A DNA stretch of 30,919 bases from Phycisphaerales bacterium UBA7708 (GCA_002482415.1 DLFY01000004.1:15278-46196), one strand, 5' to 3'; counted from the first letter of the stretch, positions 1 through 8,268 are shown. Made by a program: numbers and translations. The notes: generated from the sequence alone by a model not told the origin.

Positions 1-2
1 CA

Positions 3-572
3 TTTTACACAGACTCGTCGGTTTTTGATGCAATCACCCAGATTGTCGTCACCGAGGATTTCGAGTCGGTTGTTCCGAAGAATACGGCTCTGCCGTCGTT
101 TACCAGTAATGGAATCACTTATGTTGGTCTGGCCGGGTCACCGTTTGCGAATGTCTGGGTTGCCAGCGCCGGTTATACCAATTTTGGCGTCAAGCCCACG
201 ACCAGCAGCGTGCTGACCGCCAACGGCAATGAAGATTTCAGCGTGGTCATTCAGCTCAGCTTCCCGGCGACTGCGGTGGCGTTTGATACCTATCTGAATC
301 AGTACGGCCCCGCGACCATCACCGTAAAGACCGCCGGCGGGCAGACGGGGCAGTTTGTTCTGTCACATGATCCGACCCAGATCGGCTTTTTCGGCGTGAC
401 CTCCAGCGATCCGATTACCAGCATTCGTTGGACAACCGTCAAAGGCGGTATTGTTAACACCGGTATCGATAATGTGCAGGTCGGCTATGTTGTTCCCGCT
501 CCGGGCGCTCTGCTGCTGGGTGCGTTTGGAACCGGGCTGGTTGGCTATCTGCGTCGCAGACATGCCGCATAA
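3..572 (+). CDS. PEP-CTERM (VPxxxP-type) sorted exported protein, 5' end outside window
   Basis: The reading frame is open from the first bases of the window to the TAA at 570-572, so this is the C-terminal 189 residues of a longer protein. The last 27 residues carry the sorting signal: a VPAPGA motif, a hydrophobic stretch (LLLGAFGTGLVGYL) and a basic RRR tail. Such tails target proteins to the exosortase pathway, where they are cleaved at the membrane on the way to the surface or exopolysaccharide. The rest is rich in Thr, Val, Gly and Ser with few charged residues, as in surface beta-sandwich proteins, and I recognise no catalytic motif. A strong terminator follows 18 bases after the stop. 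The sorting call is firm. The function of the body is unknown. Confidence 0.85.
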   Translation, partial: FYTDSSVFDAITQIVVTEDFESVVPKNTALPSFTSNGITYVGLAGSPFANVWVASAGYTNFGVKPTTSSVLTANGNEDFSVVIQLSFPATAVAFDTYLNQYGPATITVKTAGGQTGQFVLSHDPTQIGFFGVTSSDPITSIRWTTVKGGIVNTGIDNVQVGYVVPAPGALLLGAFGTGLVGYLRRRHAA

Positions 573-590
573 TTGAATTTTCTGATTTTC

Positions 591-629
591 AAAAAGGACC
601 ACAGACACAGGCTGTCTGTGGTCCTTTTT
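591..629 (+). terminator. Strong intrinsic terminator after the PEP-CTERM gene
   Basis: A perfect 17-bp inverted repeat (591-607 with 613-629) has a five-base loop (CAGGC) and ends in a T run. It closes the PEP-CTERM transcription unit. The A run at the left foot means it could also terminate transcription from the other strand. Confidence 0.9.
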
Positions 630-761
630 ATTTTGTTCTCGCTCTTCACTGCGTCCAAATCCTCCTTGACCCTGAGATAGTCCCTCTATATGATGTGGCA
701 GGTCCAGTGAAACAGTGTGCCTGCGGACAGGTTCGGATTTTTATCAGTATCGGGTATTGTC

Positions 762-1427
762 ATGGGAAAAAAGTCAGACTATTGCATTATCTTTCCGCAT
801 ATTCCCAAATGTTTCGGCACATCGCTGAGAACTCAGCTTGAACAGGCCGACATTCGGGTCTTTTTTGATTATGATCATCCTCCGCACCATGCGGCATATT
901 TTCAGAAAGCCTGTCAGCGAAGGAATTGGGAATACAGTCTGCTTGATTTCGGGTCGTTTGATCTGGTGTTCGGCCATTTTCCCATTGAGCGCTATTGCCG
1001 CCCGAATTATCGTTATATTACCCTGCTGAGGGAGCCTCTCGAGCGAGCGGTGTCGCAGTTTTTCTACTGGAAGTATGGGATTCCAGCCGAGAATCGCCTG
1101 GCCTTTGTCCGCAACCCTGATCTTGAGAAGATTCAGCGCGGCCAAATGGATTTTCTGGAGTTCATCAAAATCCATCACATCGATGCGTTTTATCGGTCTT
1201 TTCTGGGGGACGTGAAGCCGTCTGATTTTTTGCTGGTGGGATTTACACAGCGGTATCCGGACTTTATCAACCGCTTGTCTGAGTATCTGCCGATTCGGCT
1301 AAGCCCGGAGGTGCACCTGCGAAAAGGACCGAAGGATGCCCTGGATTCAGGCGTCCTTAAAACCGCCCGCGATTTGCTGAGTCGTGAAATAGCGTGGTAT
1401 GAGAGTTTTTATCAGTACTGGACATAA
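762..1427 (+). CDS. Sulfotransferase family protein (Sulfotransfer_2-like)
   Basis: Predicted PAPS-dependent sulfotransferase of 221 residues, which would move a sulfo group from PAPS to a carbohydrate or protein. Residues 12-21 (PHIPKCFGTS) match the 5'-phosphosulfate-binding loop of the family. Residues 90-98 (REPLERAVS) match the 3'-phosphate-binding R-x-P-x-x-R-x-x-S motif. Both are seen directly. I chose the ATG at 762 because the conserved fold starts there. An in-frame GTG at 717 would add 15 residues with no resemblance to the family. Neither start has a convincing Shine-Dalgarno sequence. No signal peptide is visible, so it should act in the cytoplasm. It lies between two surface-protein genes, and sulfation of exopolysaccharide is a reasonable but unproven role. 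It shares a terminator with the convergent gene. Confidence 0.82.
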   Translation: MGKKSDYCIIFPHIPKCFGTSLRTQLEQADIRVFFDYDHPPHHAAYFQKACQRRNWEYSLLDFGSFDLVFGHFPIERYCRPNYRYITLLREPLERAVSQFFYWKYGIPAENRLAFVRNPDLEKIQRGQMDFLEFIKIHHIDAFYRSFLGDVKPSDFLLVGFTQRYPDFINRLSEYLPIRLSPEVHLRKGPKDALDSGVLKTARDLLSREIAWYESFYQYWT

Positions 1428-1491
1428 GACGCAAAGGGTGTCTGTGCCAGGCTTTTTTGGTGGAGTGGGGCTGAACCACAGCAGGCAATGA

Positions 1492-1522
1492 AAAACCGCC
1501 GGGCGGAATTCCCGGCGGTTTT
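1492..1522. terminator. Bidirectional terminator between convergent genes
   Basis: A perfect 12-bp inverted repeat (1492-1503 with 1511-1522) has a seven-base loop, with an A run on the left and a T run on the right. It can stop transcription from both the sulfotransferase gene (+) and the PEP-CTERM gene (-). Confidence 0.88.
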
Positions 1523-1554
1523 CAATACCCAGGGTGTGTCAAACCTGTTTGTCA

Positions 1555-2184
1555 TTATTTTTTTCGCCGCAGCATAGGCAGGGCACCGAGGCTGAGCATG
1601 ATTAAGGTCGCCGGTTCCGGGATGGCCACCGACAGATAGGCGGCATTGGCCGTCTCGCCGCTGTCAAAAGTCAGACTGCTGTAGCCTTTGCTCGGAAGGC
1701 TGAAGACGGCCCATTGATAGCCTTTTTCAATATCGGACTGAATAAAGCTGGTTACGTCAATACTGTGCCATCCTGGCGAGGTCAGAATATCTGCGATTTT
1801 CACATCGCCGCCCAGGAGCTGACTGGCCAGACCGGTTGCGGTAGAAGAATCCGTACGATGATAAATCTGTCCGCCGGAGCCGGAGCATTCGGTGACATAT
1901 ATATTTAATGTGGCCTGCTGGACTGCCGCACCGGCAGGCAGTGATGCCAGCGAAAATTGCATGAATACATCGGAAGAAGCACCATACGGAGAATCGTACC
2001 AGTGGCCGGCCCAGTTCGATGCGGTGCTGCCGTCAAATCCGGTGCTTTCCCACGGGAACCCATACCCATACCGCGCTTTACCGCTATGGCCATCGCCTTG
2101 CGGGGCCACTTTGGAAATTACCGTTCCTGCCGTACACAGAGAAGTCAATGCACATACCAGCAAAGCAGCACAGAGTTTTTTCAT
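1555..2184 (-). CDS. PEP-CTERM protein with DNRLRE/CBM96-like domain
   Basis: Exported protein of 209 residues. The start is the ATG at 2184, behind a GGGAG ribosome site. It opens a classic signal peptide (MKKLCAALLVCALTSLCTAG). An upstream extension to 2277 would bury that signal. The middle part has the hallmarks of the DNRLRE/CBM96-like beta-sandwich: a 'W-H-S-I-D-V-T-S-F-I' strand, then 'F-S-L-P' and a closing 'F-D-S-G-E' element. This family often binds carbohydrate or forms surface stalks. The C terminus has the PEP-CTERM signature (IPEPATL), a hydrophobic stretch and an RRKK tail. It is probably delivered to the surface by exosortase. The domain assignment is from memory of the family pattern, while the signal peptide and sorting tail are plain in the sequence. 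Confidence 0.85.
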   Translation of the reverse strand: MKKLCAALLVCALTSLCTAGTVISKVAPQGDGHSGKARYGYGFPWESTGFDGSTASNWAGHWYDSPYGASSDVFMQFSLASLPAGAAVQQATLNIYVTECSGSGGQIYHRTDSSTATGLASQLLGGDVKIADILTSPGWHSIDVTSFIQSDIEKGYQWAVFSLPSKGYSSLTFDSGETANAAYLSVAIPEPATLIMLSLGALPMLRRKK

Positions 2185-2542
2185 CGTCGGTTTCTCCCAA
2201 AAAAGACAAGTATTGTTTAATTTACATACTTTAGTACTGTGATTAATGCCCGGGCGAAATCGCCGCCAGGCCCCCATAGAAGATTGGTGATACAGTCGAA
2301 ATAATCAAGCTGCCGACTGCACAAATTACGTAAGGCAGAGTATATCAAAAAAACAATAAAAAAGCAACCGGATTGGCGATTCCGGCGCTGCTAATTTGAG
2401 ATTTTAGCGATAGTCCAGCCGACAAACGGTATAATTGGTACAGACCGATTAAATTGCGGGGTCGGCCAGTTATGGGACCATGTCAAGGCTAAGCCCTGTG
2501 GTTTGAAATAAGGATGCTGTGCCGGAGCCAGCTTCGGTGTAT
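2185..2542. other. Non-coding stretch upstream of the PEP-CTERM gene
   Basis: The 358 bases lie between the start of the minus-strand PEP-CTERM gene and the stop of the minus-strand TM2 gene. They must hold the PEP-CTERM promoter. The part nearest the gene (2195-2240) is AT-rich, but I find no clear -35/-10 pair. An A-rich run lies at 2347-2364. No RNA gene, repeat or terminator is recognisable. Confidence 0.5.
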
Positions 2543-2767
2543 CTATTTACCCAGCTTGACGATATTACCGTCAGCGTCTCTAAAGGCGCCGGCAATGAGG
2601 AGAATCAGGTCTATCAGCCACCAGATTCCCAGTCCCCCGCCTGTCAGCAGGAACAGGATGCCGGTGCCGATCTTGCCGACATACATCCGGTGAAGACCGA
2701 ATGGAGCCAGGAACAGCAGAAACAATAAACACGCGATGCCGCTCTTATCGGATGTGTTTTGTGTCAC
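2543..2767 (-). CDS. TM2 domain-containing small membrane protein
   Basis: A 74-residue protein with a GTG start at 2767, chosen because AAAGGAG lies seven bases upstream. The open frame extends to 2959, but that extension has no membrane or domain character. The protein is almost entirely a TM2 domain: a first membrane helix (IACLLFLLFLAPFG), the conserved L-H-R-M-Y-V-G turn, a short G-x-x-x-F-L-L-T-G-G-G-L-G-I-W-W segment and a second helix with the family's W-x-x-D motif (WWLIDL). The cytoplasmic tail ends in D-A-D-G-N. TM2 proteins are widespread two-helix membrane proteins of unknown biochemical role. The bases up to rsmB on the other strand form a divergent promoter region. Confidence 0.85.
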   Translation of the reverse strand: MTQNTSDKSGIACLLFLLFLAPFGLHRMYVGKIGTGILFLLTGGGLGIWWLIDLILLIAGAFRDADGNIVKLGK

Positions 2768-3013
2768 GGCGCATCTCCTTTTTACAGACACTTCTTTGAC
2801 AGGTTTATAACGAAATACTACCCTGCGACAGGCGAATTGTACCTGAAACCGATTGAATGGCAAATGGAAATTTTCCCGGGGAGGGTGTGATTGAAAATAC
2901 CATTCATGAATATAGAAAAGTCTGAAGAGTGGAGGGCGGTCGCAGGTCGCTCGTGCCATTTACGGGGAGGAAATGAGCTTTTCATTTGGGCAGGGGTGAA
3001 TTATGATGGGGGA

Positions 3014-4414
3014 ATGGAATCAAAACACGAGAAGATAGACAAACGTATGCTGTCGGCGCGGGTGGTAGCGGCGGAGGTGCTGCAGAAGCTGGACTTCACC
3101 AGGCATGATATGTCCGCCCGGCTGGAACAGTGGATGGGCCGGACCGACCAGCGAGCGAGGGCGACGGACTTAGTCAACGGGGTGATTCGCAATTTGTCGG
3201 CGATTGACCTGGTTTTGTCGCAGGCGGCTAAGATTCGGATGGACCACACGGATAAAAAGATTTTAGCTCTTTTGCGAACAGGGACTTACGAGCTGATTTA
3301 TGTGCCCCGCACGCCGGAGTATGCGGTTGTCAACGAGGCAGTCGAAATCGCAAGCAAACTTTCGCGCAAGGCTGGGGGATTTGTTAATGCCGTCTTGCGC
3401 AACGTTCAGCGGGCGATTGAGTTACGGTCAGTGGCGCTGGCCGGACAGCCGCCGCGAAAGATTCTGCCGGTGGACGCGGAGGCGGGCTGCCTGTTTAAAA
3501 CAGAAATATTGCCTGAACCCCGGCAGGATTTAGCGATATTTCTGGGTACGGCTTTTTCGCTGCCTGCCTGGCTTGTCCGGCGGTGGCTGGTCGAGTTCGG
3601 GCCGGAGGCGACAAAACAAATCTGCATGGCCTCCAATCGCCGGCCTGCGGTGGTGCTTCGTCCCAATACGCTGCAGACGACGACTGCCGAGCTTGCCGTC
3701 CTGCTTGCGTCCGAGGGGGTTGAGGTGAGTCCGACGCCCGATGGGACGGGATTGACGCTGCTGCAGGCGGTGGATATCGCGGGGCTGAGTGCGTTTGAGA
3801 AGGGCTTGTTCTTTGTGCAGGATCAGGCGGCATACGAGGCGATTCATCTGCTGCCGGTGCAGGCGGGCTGGAGGATACTGGATTTATGTGCGGCGCCGGG
3901 AACAAAAACGGCGGTTCTGGCGGGCTTATTGCGGAATACGGGACAACTTTATGCCAGCGATGCGGATAAAGTTCGTCTGCAAAAGGTGCGGCAAAATTGC
4001 CAGCGTTTGAAACTGGGCCATGTTGACATTGTCGAACCGGAACATCTCACATCATTTCTTGCATCCAATCCAATGATTGATGCGGTAGTTGCGGATGTGC
4101 CGTGTTCGAATACCGGGGTATTGGCCCGACGGTGCGAGGCACGCTGGCGGCTGGAGGAAAAAGCCATCGGGTCGCTGGCTGCGGTGCAGAAACAACTTTT
4201 GCACCAGGCGTTATCCATTGTCCGGCCCGGCGGGTATGTGCTGTATTCGACATGCAGTATTCTGGCCGAGGAAAACCAGATGCTGGTGCGACAGGTGCTC
4301 AGTGAGCGTCAGGATGGGCGTTTGGTAAAAGAAAACGTGATTGTGCCGCAAATAACACCTGTTGATAAAATTGATCACGACGGCGGATACGCGGTATCAG
4401 TATTGAAAACGTGA
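3014..4414 (+). CDS. rsmB: 16S rRNA m5C967 methyltransferase RsmB
   Basis: S-adenosylmethionine-dependent RNA methyltransferase that modifies C967 of 16S rRNA in the cytoplasm. In the 466-residue reading, residues 12-135 form the NusB-like RNA-binding domain typical of RsmB/Sun (note V-N-G-V-I-R-N at 54-60 and G-G-F-V-N-A-V-L-R-N at 121-130). Residues about 180-466 form the methyltransferase. It has SAM motif I (ILDLCAAPGTKT, 288-299), motif IV with the P-C-S cysteine (C364) and motif VI with the catalytic T-C-S cysteine (C414). The length is slightly above the E. coli enzyme. The start is uncertain. The ATG at 3014 has GGGGGA directly upstream, with poor spacing. An in-frame GTG at 2996 and a longer frame from 2891 also exist. 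Homology favours 3014. Confidence 0.92.
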   Translation: MESKHEKIDKRMLSARVVAAEVLQKLDFTRHDMSARLEQWMGRTDQRARATDLVNGVIRNLSAIDLVLSQAAKIRMDHTDKKILALLRTGTYELIYVPRTPEYAVVNEAVEIASKLSRKAGGFVNAVLRNVQRAIELRSVALAGQPPRKILPVDAEAGCLFKTEILPEPRQDLAIFLGTAFSLPAWLVRRWLVEFGPEATKQICMASNRRPAVVLRPNTLQTTTAELAVLLASEGVEVSPTPDGTGLTLLQAVDIAGLSAFEKGLFFVQDQAAYEAIHLLPVQAGWRILDLCAAPGTKTAVLAGLLRNTGQLYASDADKVRLQKVRQNCQRLKLGHVDIVEPEHLTSFLASNPMIDAVVADVPCSNTGVLARRCEARWRLEEKAIGSLAAVQKQLLHQALSIVRPGGYVLYSTCSILAEENQMLVRQVLSERQDGRLVKENVIVPQITPVDKIDHDGGYAVSVLKT

Positions 4415-4667
4415 TTTTTGCAACGAGTTTCCACAGGTTATCCACAATCGTGATTTGCATTGTTAATAGTGTGTTAAAAATAAAATTTTTTCGCTCGTAA
4501 GTGCTGGTTATTGCAATGCCTTTTCGGTGTGGAAAAGAATCTGTTAAAATCCCTGTTGAAACCTTGATTGAACACGTCTATGATTTGCCCATTGCTGATG
4601 ACTACAGGAGGACCTGTATCGATGAGTAACTGCTTTGTTAAACAACACTAAACCCTTGGAGTAAACG
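4415..4667 (+). promoter_or_regulatory. dnaA upstream region with DnaA boxes; candidate oriC or autoregulatory site
   Basis: Between rsmB and dnaA. A perfect DnaA box TTATCCACA lies at 4438-4446. A perfect inverted TTTTCCACA lies at 4528-4536 (read on the minus strand). One-mismatch boxes lie at 4427-4435 (GTTTCCACA) and, inverted, at 4470-4478. Between the box pairs lies a strongly AT-rich stretch (about 4459-4491) that could serve as an unwinding element. A possible -10 (TAAAAT, 4545-4550) lies just after the inverted box, so DnaA binding could also repress its own promoter. The boxes are seen directly. Origin function is inference, because other bacteria use the same layout for autoregulation only. 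Confidence 0.6.
4622..4651 (+). CDS. Nine-codon leader ORF upstream of dnaA
   Basis: ATG-to-TAA mini-ORF encoding MSNCFVKQH, ending 16 bases before the dnaA start. A strong AGGAGG lies ten bases upstream of its ATG, a better ribosome site than that of dnaA itself. The site sits inside a small perfect hairpin (ACAGG at 4604-4608, CCTGT at 4613-4617), which could mask it. Leader peptides of this kind can couple translation of the downstream gene to initiation upstream. Whether it is translated is unknown. Confidence 0.4.
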   Translation: MSNCFVKQH

Positions 4668-6053
4668 ATGCAGATTTCGTTCACGGAAGAAACTAAAGCG
4701 ATTTATGAACATATTGCCCTATCCGTTGGTGAGGCAAAATATAAAATCTGGTTTAAGAGCAGCTCGCGTTTTACGCTGACCGAACAGGGTCTGGATATTG
4801 CTGTTCCCAACAGTTTTATTGCAAGCTGGATTGAAAATCATTTTGCCAAAGCGATTCGCGATGCGATGAAGGCGGTGACGGGGTCGGAAGGGCCGGTACA
4901 GTTTTCGATTGATTCGACGCTGGTGCCTGCGCCGCGCAAGGCCCCCGCAGCCAAGACACGTCCTATCGTAACGATTGAAGGTGTGACCCAGCAGGCCGAG
5001 TTTGTTCCTCCGCTGAAACTGACGTTCGATACCTTTGTTGTCGGCGATAAAAATCAACTGGCGTTTAATGCGGCCAAAACCGTGGTTCGTGAGGAGAAAA
5101 GTCCGTTCAATCCCCTGTTTTATCATGGCGGGTATGGCGTCGGCAAGACGCACCTGCTGCAGGGGATTTGCAATGAATATGCCCGCAGCCGGCCGGGGGC
5201 CAAGTGGATGTATGTGTCGGCGGAAGATTTTGCGAACCAGTATGTGCTGGCGCTGAAGACACAGAAACTGGAACAATTCCGCACACGATTCCGCAATCTG
5301 GATCTGCTGGCGATTGACGACATCCATTTTCTGGCCAATAAGACCGGTATGCAGGAGGAATTTCTGCATACCTTTAATAGTATTGACCTGGCAGGCAAAC
5401 AGATTGTGCTGGCCTCCGATGCGCACCCCAAGCAGATCGGGCAGCTTTGCGATAAGTTAGTCAGCCGGTTTGTGTCGGGGATGGTGGTGCGGATGGATTC
5501 GCCGGACTTTGAGACACGATGCGAAATCTGCCGGCGGAAGGCGGCGTCGATGAAGCAGAAACTCAGTGAGGAGGTCATCGAACTTCTGGCCGACCAGGTG
5601 ACCACCAGCGTGCGCGAGCTGGAGGGGGCACTGCTCAAGCTGATTGCATTCGGCTCGGTGTGCGGGCAGAAGATTACGCCGGCAGCGGCGCGGGAGCTGT
5701 TGTCGGAACACATTATCCGCAACGACCCGGTGGTGCACAGTTCGGATATCACTTCGGCGGTGGCGGCGTATTTCGGCGTCAGTTCCAACGAGATTCATTC
5801 GAGCAAGAAAGACCGTTCCATCAGCCTGGCCCGGTCGTTCTGTATGTTTTTGACACGGCGGCTGACCAAGATGTCGTTCCCGGAAATCGGCAAGACGCTG
5901 GGGGATAAGAATCATGCGACGGTGATTCTGGCCTGCCGCAAGATTGAACAGGCTGTCGAGACCAATCAGCGGCTGCAATGGAAGACCGAGGCGGGCTTCC
6001 GCAATGCCCCGGCCAAGGATGTCCTGCAGGAACTGCTCGAATCCATTCAGTAA
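4668..6053 (+). CDS. dnaA: Chromosomal replication initiator DnaA, paralogue 1 (divergent DNA-reading motif)
   Basis: AAA+ initiator of 461 residues. Residues 1-85 are the DnaA N-terminal interaction domain, including the conserved Y-x-x-W-F region (25-29). Residues 86-112 are a linker, about 113-340 the AAA+ module and about 350-461 the helix-turn-helix DNA-binding domain. Walker A is GGYGVGKT (154-161), Walker B is LLAIDD (213-218), the arginine-finger region is LVSRF (264-268), and sensor 2 is VRELEG (315-320). The DnaA signature helix, normally G-G-R-D-H-[ST]-T-V, reads G-D-K-N-H-A-T-V (412-419). So the Arg, Asp and first Ser/Thr positions are changed. In E. coli the Asp, His and first Thr touch bases of the DnaA box, so this copy may read a modified box. 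A ribosome site (GGAG) lies 6 bases upstream. A second, more canonical DnaA is at 28722. Confidence 0.92.
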   Translation: MQISFTEETKAIYEHIALSVGEAKYKIWFKSSSRFTLTEQGLDIAVPNSFIASWIENHFAKAIRDAMKAVTGSEGPVQFSIDSTLVPAPRKAPAAKTRPIVTIEGVTQQAEFVPPLKLTFDTFVVGDKNQLAFNAAKTVVREEKSPFNPLFYHGGYGVGKTHLLQGICNEYARSRPGAKWMYVSAEDFANQYVLALKTQKLEQFRTRFRNLDLLAIDDIHFLANKTGMQEEFLHTFNSIDLAGKQIVLASDAHPKQIGQLCDKLVSRFVSGMVVRMDSPDFETRCEICRRKAASMKQKLSEEVIELLADQVTTSVRELEGALLKLIAFGSVCGQKITPAAARELLSEHIIRNDPVVHSSDITSAVAAYFGVSSNEIHSSKKDRSISLARSFCMFLTRRLTKMSFPEIGKTLGDKNHATVILACRKIEQAVETNQRLQWKTEAGFRNAPAKDVLQELLESIQ

Positions 6054-6113
6054 AACCATTTGCGGCGGCGTCCAAAGACTGCTATGATGTTCATAGCATG
6101 AAAGGACTTCGCG

Positions 6114-7565
6114 ATGGAAAAAATGCGTTTTATTCTCAGTGTGAATGTGATGCTTGCTGCGGCGGTTCTGGCACAGGCAGGCACGGTGCGGCCTGCGGAT
6201 AACGGAGGGGCACTGGTCAATCCCGGGATGGGATGGACGCTGCATTTCTATTCCAACATCATTCAAAATTACGGTTCGCGGCTGGAGCCGGCGGATACGC
6301 TGGACGACTGGCCGGGGCTGTCGGTGATATATCTGCGGGTGCCGTGGTCATTTCTGGAGCCGCGGGAAGGACAATTTAACTGGAGCCTGTTTGATACCCC
6401 GGCTCAGAAATGGATTGATCACGGCAAGCAGATTGCCATCCGCGTGACCTGTTCGGAGAGCTGGATGCGGTATGCCACGCCCAGGTGGGTGCAGGAGGCC
6501 GGGGCGAAGGGGGTGGATTTTGAATTCGGCAAAGGCGTCAAGGACGGCGGGCCGCAGTGGGAGCCGGATTTTGCCGACCCGGTGTTTTTGAGCAAGCTGG
6601 AGGCATTCTTGGCGGCGATGGCGGCCCGGTATGACGGCAATCCCAATGTGGCGTTTATTGATATCGGGTCATTCGGGATGTGGGGCGAGGGGCACACCGG
6701 CAACAGCACGAAACTGTCGGAGGAAGCGACCTTAAAAATAGTCAAACAGCATATCGACCTGCATCAGAAATATTTTACCCGGACGCAATTGTGCATCAGT
6801 GATGATGTGGCCGGGCATGACAAGCCGGGCAGCCATTTTCCGGTTACGGATTATGCCCTGTCGCAGGGGGTGACGCTGCGGGATGACAGCATTCTGGTGC
6901 AGCCGGCGCCGCGGTCGTGGTATCATGCCCAGATGGCCGAGGCGTTCTGGCCGACGATGCCGGTGATTCTGGAGCATGAGCATTACGGCTCGTCCAAGGC
7001 GCGCGGGGCCTGGGATGGGAAGCTGCTGATTCAGGCGGTAGAGGACTATCACGCCAGTTACATGTCGATTCACTGGTGGCCGCGGGAGATGCTGGAGGAC
7101 AACCGCCAAACAGTCCATCAGATCAATCAGCGGCTGGGGTATCGGCTCTTGCCGGAGGAAATCTCATGGCCGGATGAGGTCGCCATCGGGAAACCTTTCG
7201 AGGTGTCGATGCGATGGGTGAATACGGGAGCGGCGCCCTGTTATGGCGGCGGGTATGCGACGGTGACGCTCAAGGATGACAAGGGCGGCATTGTGTTGGT
7301 GCATGTGGATGAGTTGTTTAATGTGCGGGAGCTTAAGCCTGCGGAGAAAGGCAAGGCCGTCGGGCAGGAGCGGACGATGCGAGTGGTGATCGCGATGGCA
7401 CATCAGGACCCGATGGGCACGTTTGCTCCGGCGGTCAAACCGGGGACGATGGATGTGTTTATTTCGGTCGGCAAGCGGGATGGGACGCCGGTGATTGCCC
7501 TGCCGCTGGGGGAACATGACGGACATCGGCGTTACAAAATTGGGTCGATGCGCGTCATTAAATAG
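6114..7565 (+). CDS. Secreted DUF4832-type glycoside-hydrolase-like protein
   Basis: A 483-residue exported protein with an N-terminal signal peptide (residues 1-22, ending AQAG). The body begins with N-P-G-M-G-W (36-41), the usual opening of DUF4832 proteins. It continues as a TIM-barrel with clan-A-like glycosidase features: Y-L-R-V-P-W then L-E-P-x-E-G-Q-F-N-W (73-90), and F-G-M-W-G-E-G-H (187-194). E192 at a strand end is a plausible acid/base residue. After about residue 345 a beta-sandwich domain follows. AAAGGA lies about eight bases before the ATG; an alternative ATG three codons later would give an equally good signal peptide. It starts 60 bases after dnaA, and a GH20 hexosaminidase lies downstream, which suggests polysaccharide breakdown. 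The family label is from motif memory and the substrate is unknown. Confidence 0.75.
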   Translation: MEKMRFILSVNVMLAAAVLAQAGTVRPADNGGALVNPGMGWTLHFYSNIIQNYGSRLEPADTLDDWPGLSVIYLRVPWSFLEPREGQFNWSLFDTPAQKWIDHGKQIAIRVTCSESWMRYATPRWVQEAGAKGVDFEFGKGVKDGGPQWEPDFADPVFLSKLEAFLAAMAARYDGNPNVAFIDIGSFGMWGEGHTGNSTKLSEEATLKIVKQHIDLHQKYFTRTQLCISDDVAGHDKPGSHFPVTDYALSQGVTLRDDSILVQPAPRSWYHAQMAEAFWPTMPVILEHEHYGSSKARGAWDGKLLIQAVEDYHASYMSIHWWPREMLEDNRQTVHQINQRLGYRLLPEEISWPDEVAIGKPFEVSMRWVNTGAAPCYGGGYATVTLKDDKGGIVLVHVDELFNVRELKPAEKGKAVGQERTMRVVIAMAHQDPMGTFAPAVKPGTMDVFISVGKRDGTPVIALPLGEHDGHRRYKIGSMRVIK

Positions 7566-7656
7566 AGATCAATATACAAAACAACCTTACGCTTGAAGAC
7601 AGTGAGAATCTTCTGAAAGTATGTTGCATATTCAACTGCCTAACTGGAAATATCAG

Positions 7657-8151
7657 ATGAAGAAAATAATACAGACAATTGCAGTCATAATGCTGTTTTG
7701 TGCAATGGGAACTCTGTCCATCTATACGACCAATGCTTCTTCAGTCAAAAAACATGAAGACATACACGACTATCCTCTGCCGCTGTCTGTGGAGGCCTTG
7801 ATTCCAAGACATGCTGAGATAATATGGGATTCGGTGATTTACCGAGGCCCGGAAAATGAAGAAAAGATTGCTGTACTCTACAGTACTCCCATGCTCGGCC
7901 ATAATGATTCTCTTAAATATCTTGAATTATTCATGGTTGATGAAAAGGGTTCTGCCACACCACAAGACAGAATTTATTTGGGAGGACGGGGATTATATGC
8001 CGTCGATAAAGTCACACCGTCAGACCAATCCATTACCATACATGCCAGAGAACATCAGGACGACGATCCCATGTGTAATCCCACACGACATATCGATATT
8101 ATCATTAAACATGGGAGAGGTGTTATTACGATTTCCAAGCAATATCCATAA
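7657..8151 (+). CDS. Orphan exported protein, unknown function
   Basis: A 164-residue protein that I do not recognise. The ATG at 7657 opens a good signal peptide (MKKIIQTIAVIMLFCAMGT then a small-residue region to about 30). An ATG at 7621 would place 12 polar residues before it. The mature part is polar, with a repeated pattern of short beta-like segments (I-W-D-S-V-I-Y, K-I-A-V-L-Y, Y-L-E-L-F-M-V-D, I-T-I-H-A-R, I-D-I-I-I-K) and a single cysteine. It could be a small beta-sandwich or an anchor-less periplasmic protein. It is visibly AT-richer than the glycosidase genes on either side, which suggests later arrival. The ribosome site is weak (CTGGAA). Confidence 0.6.
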   Translation: MKKIIQTIAVIMLFCAMGTLSIYTTNASSVKKHEDIHDYPLPLSVEALIPRHAEIIWDSVIYRGPENEEKIAVLYSTPMLGHNDSLKYLELFMVDEKGSATPQDRIYLGGRGLYAVDKVTPSDQSITIHAREHQDDDPMCNPTRHIDIIIKHGRGVITISKQYP

Positions 8152-8268
8152 GATTCCATTTTATTTATATGTAATGAACGGTAAAATGGCAGGAGAAAAA
8201 AAGCCAACAAAAGACCGAAGCATTTAAAGCACAACTACTACATAAATTCAGGATAAACGGAGTGGATT

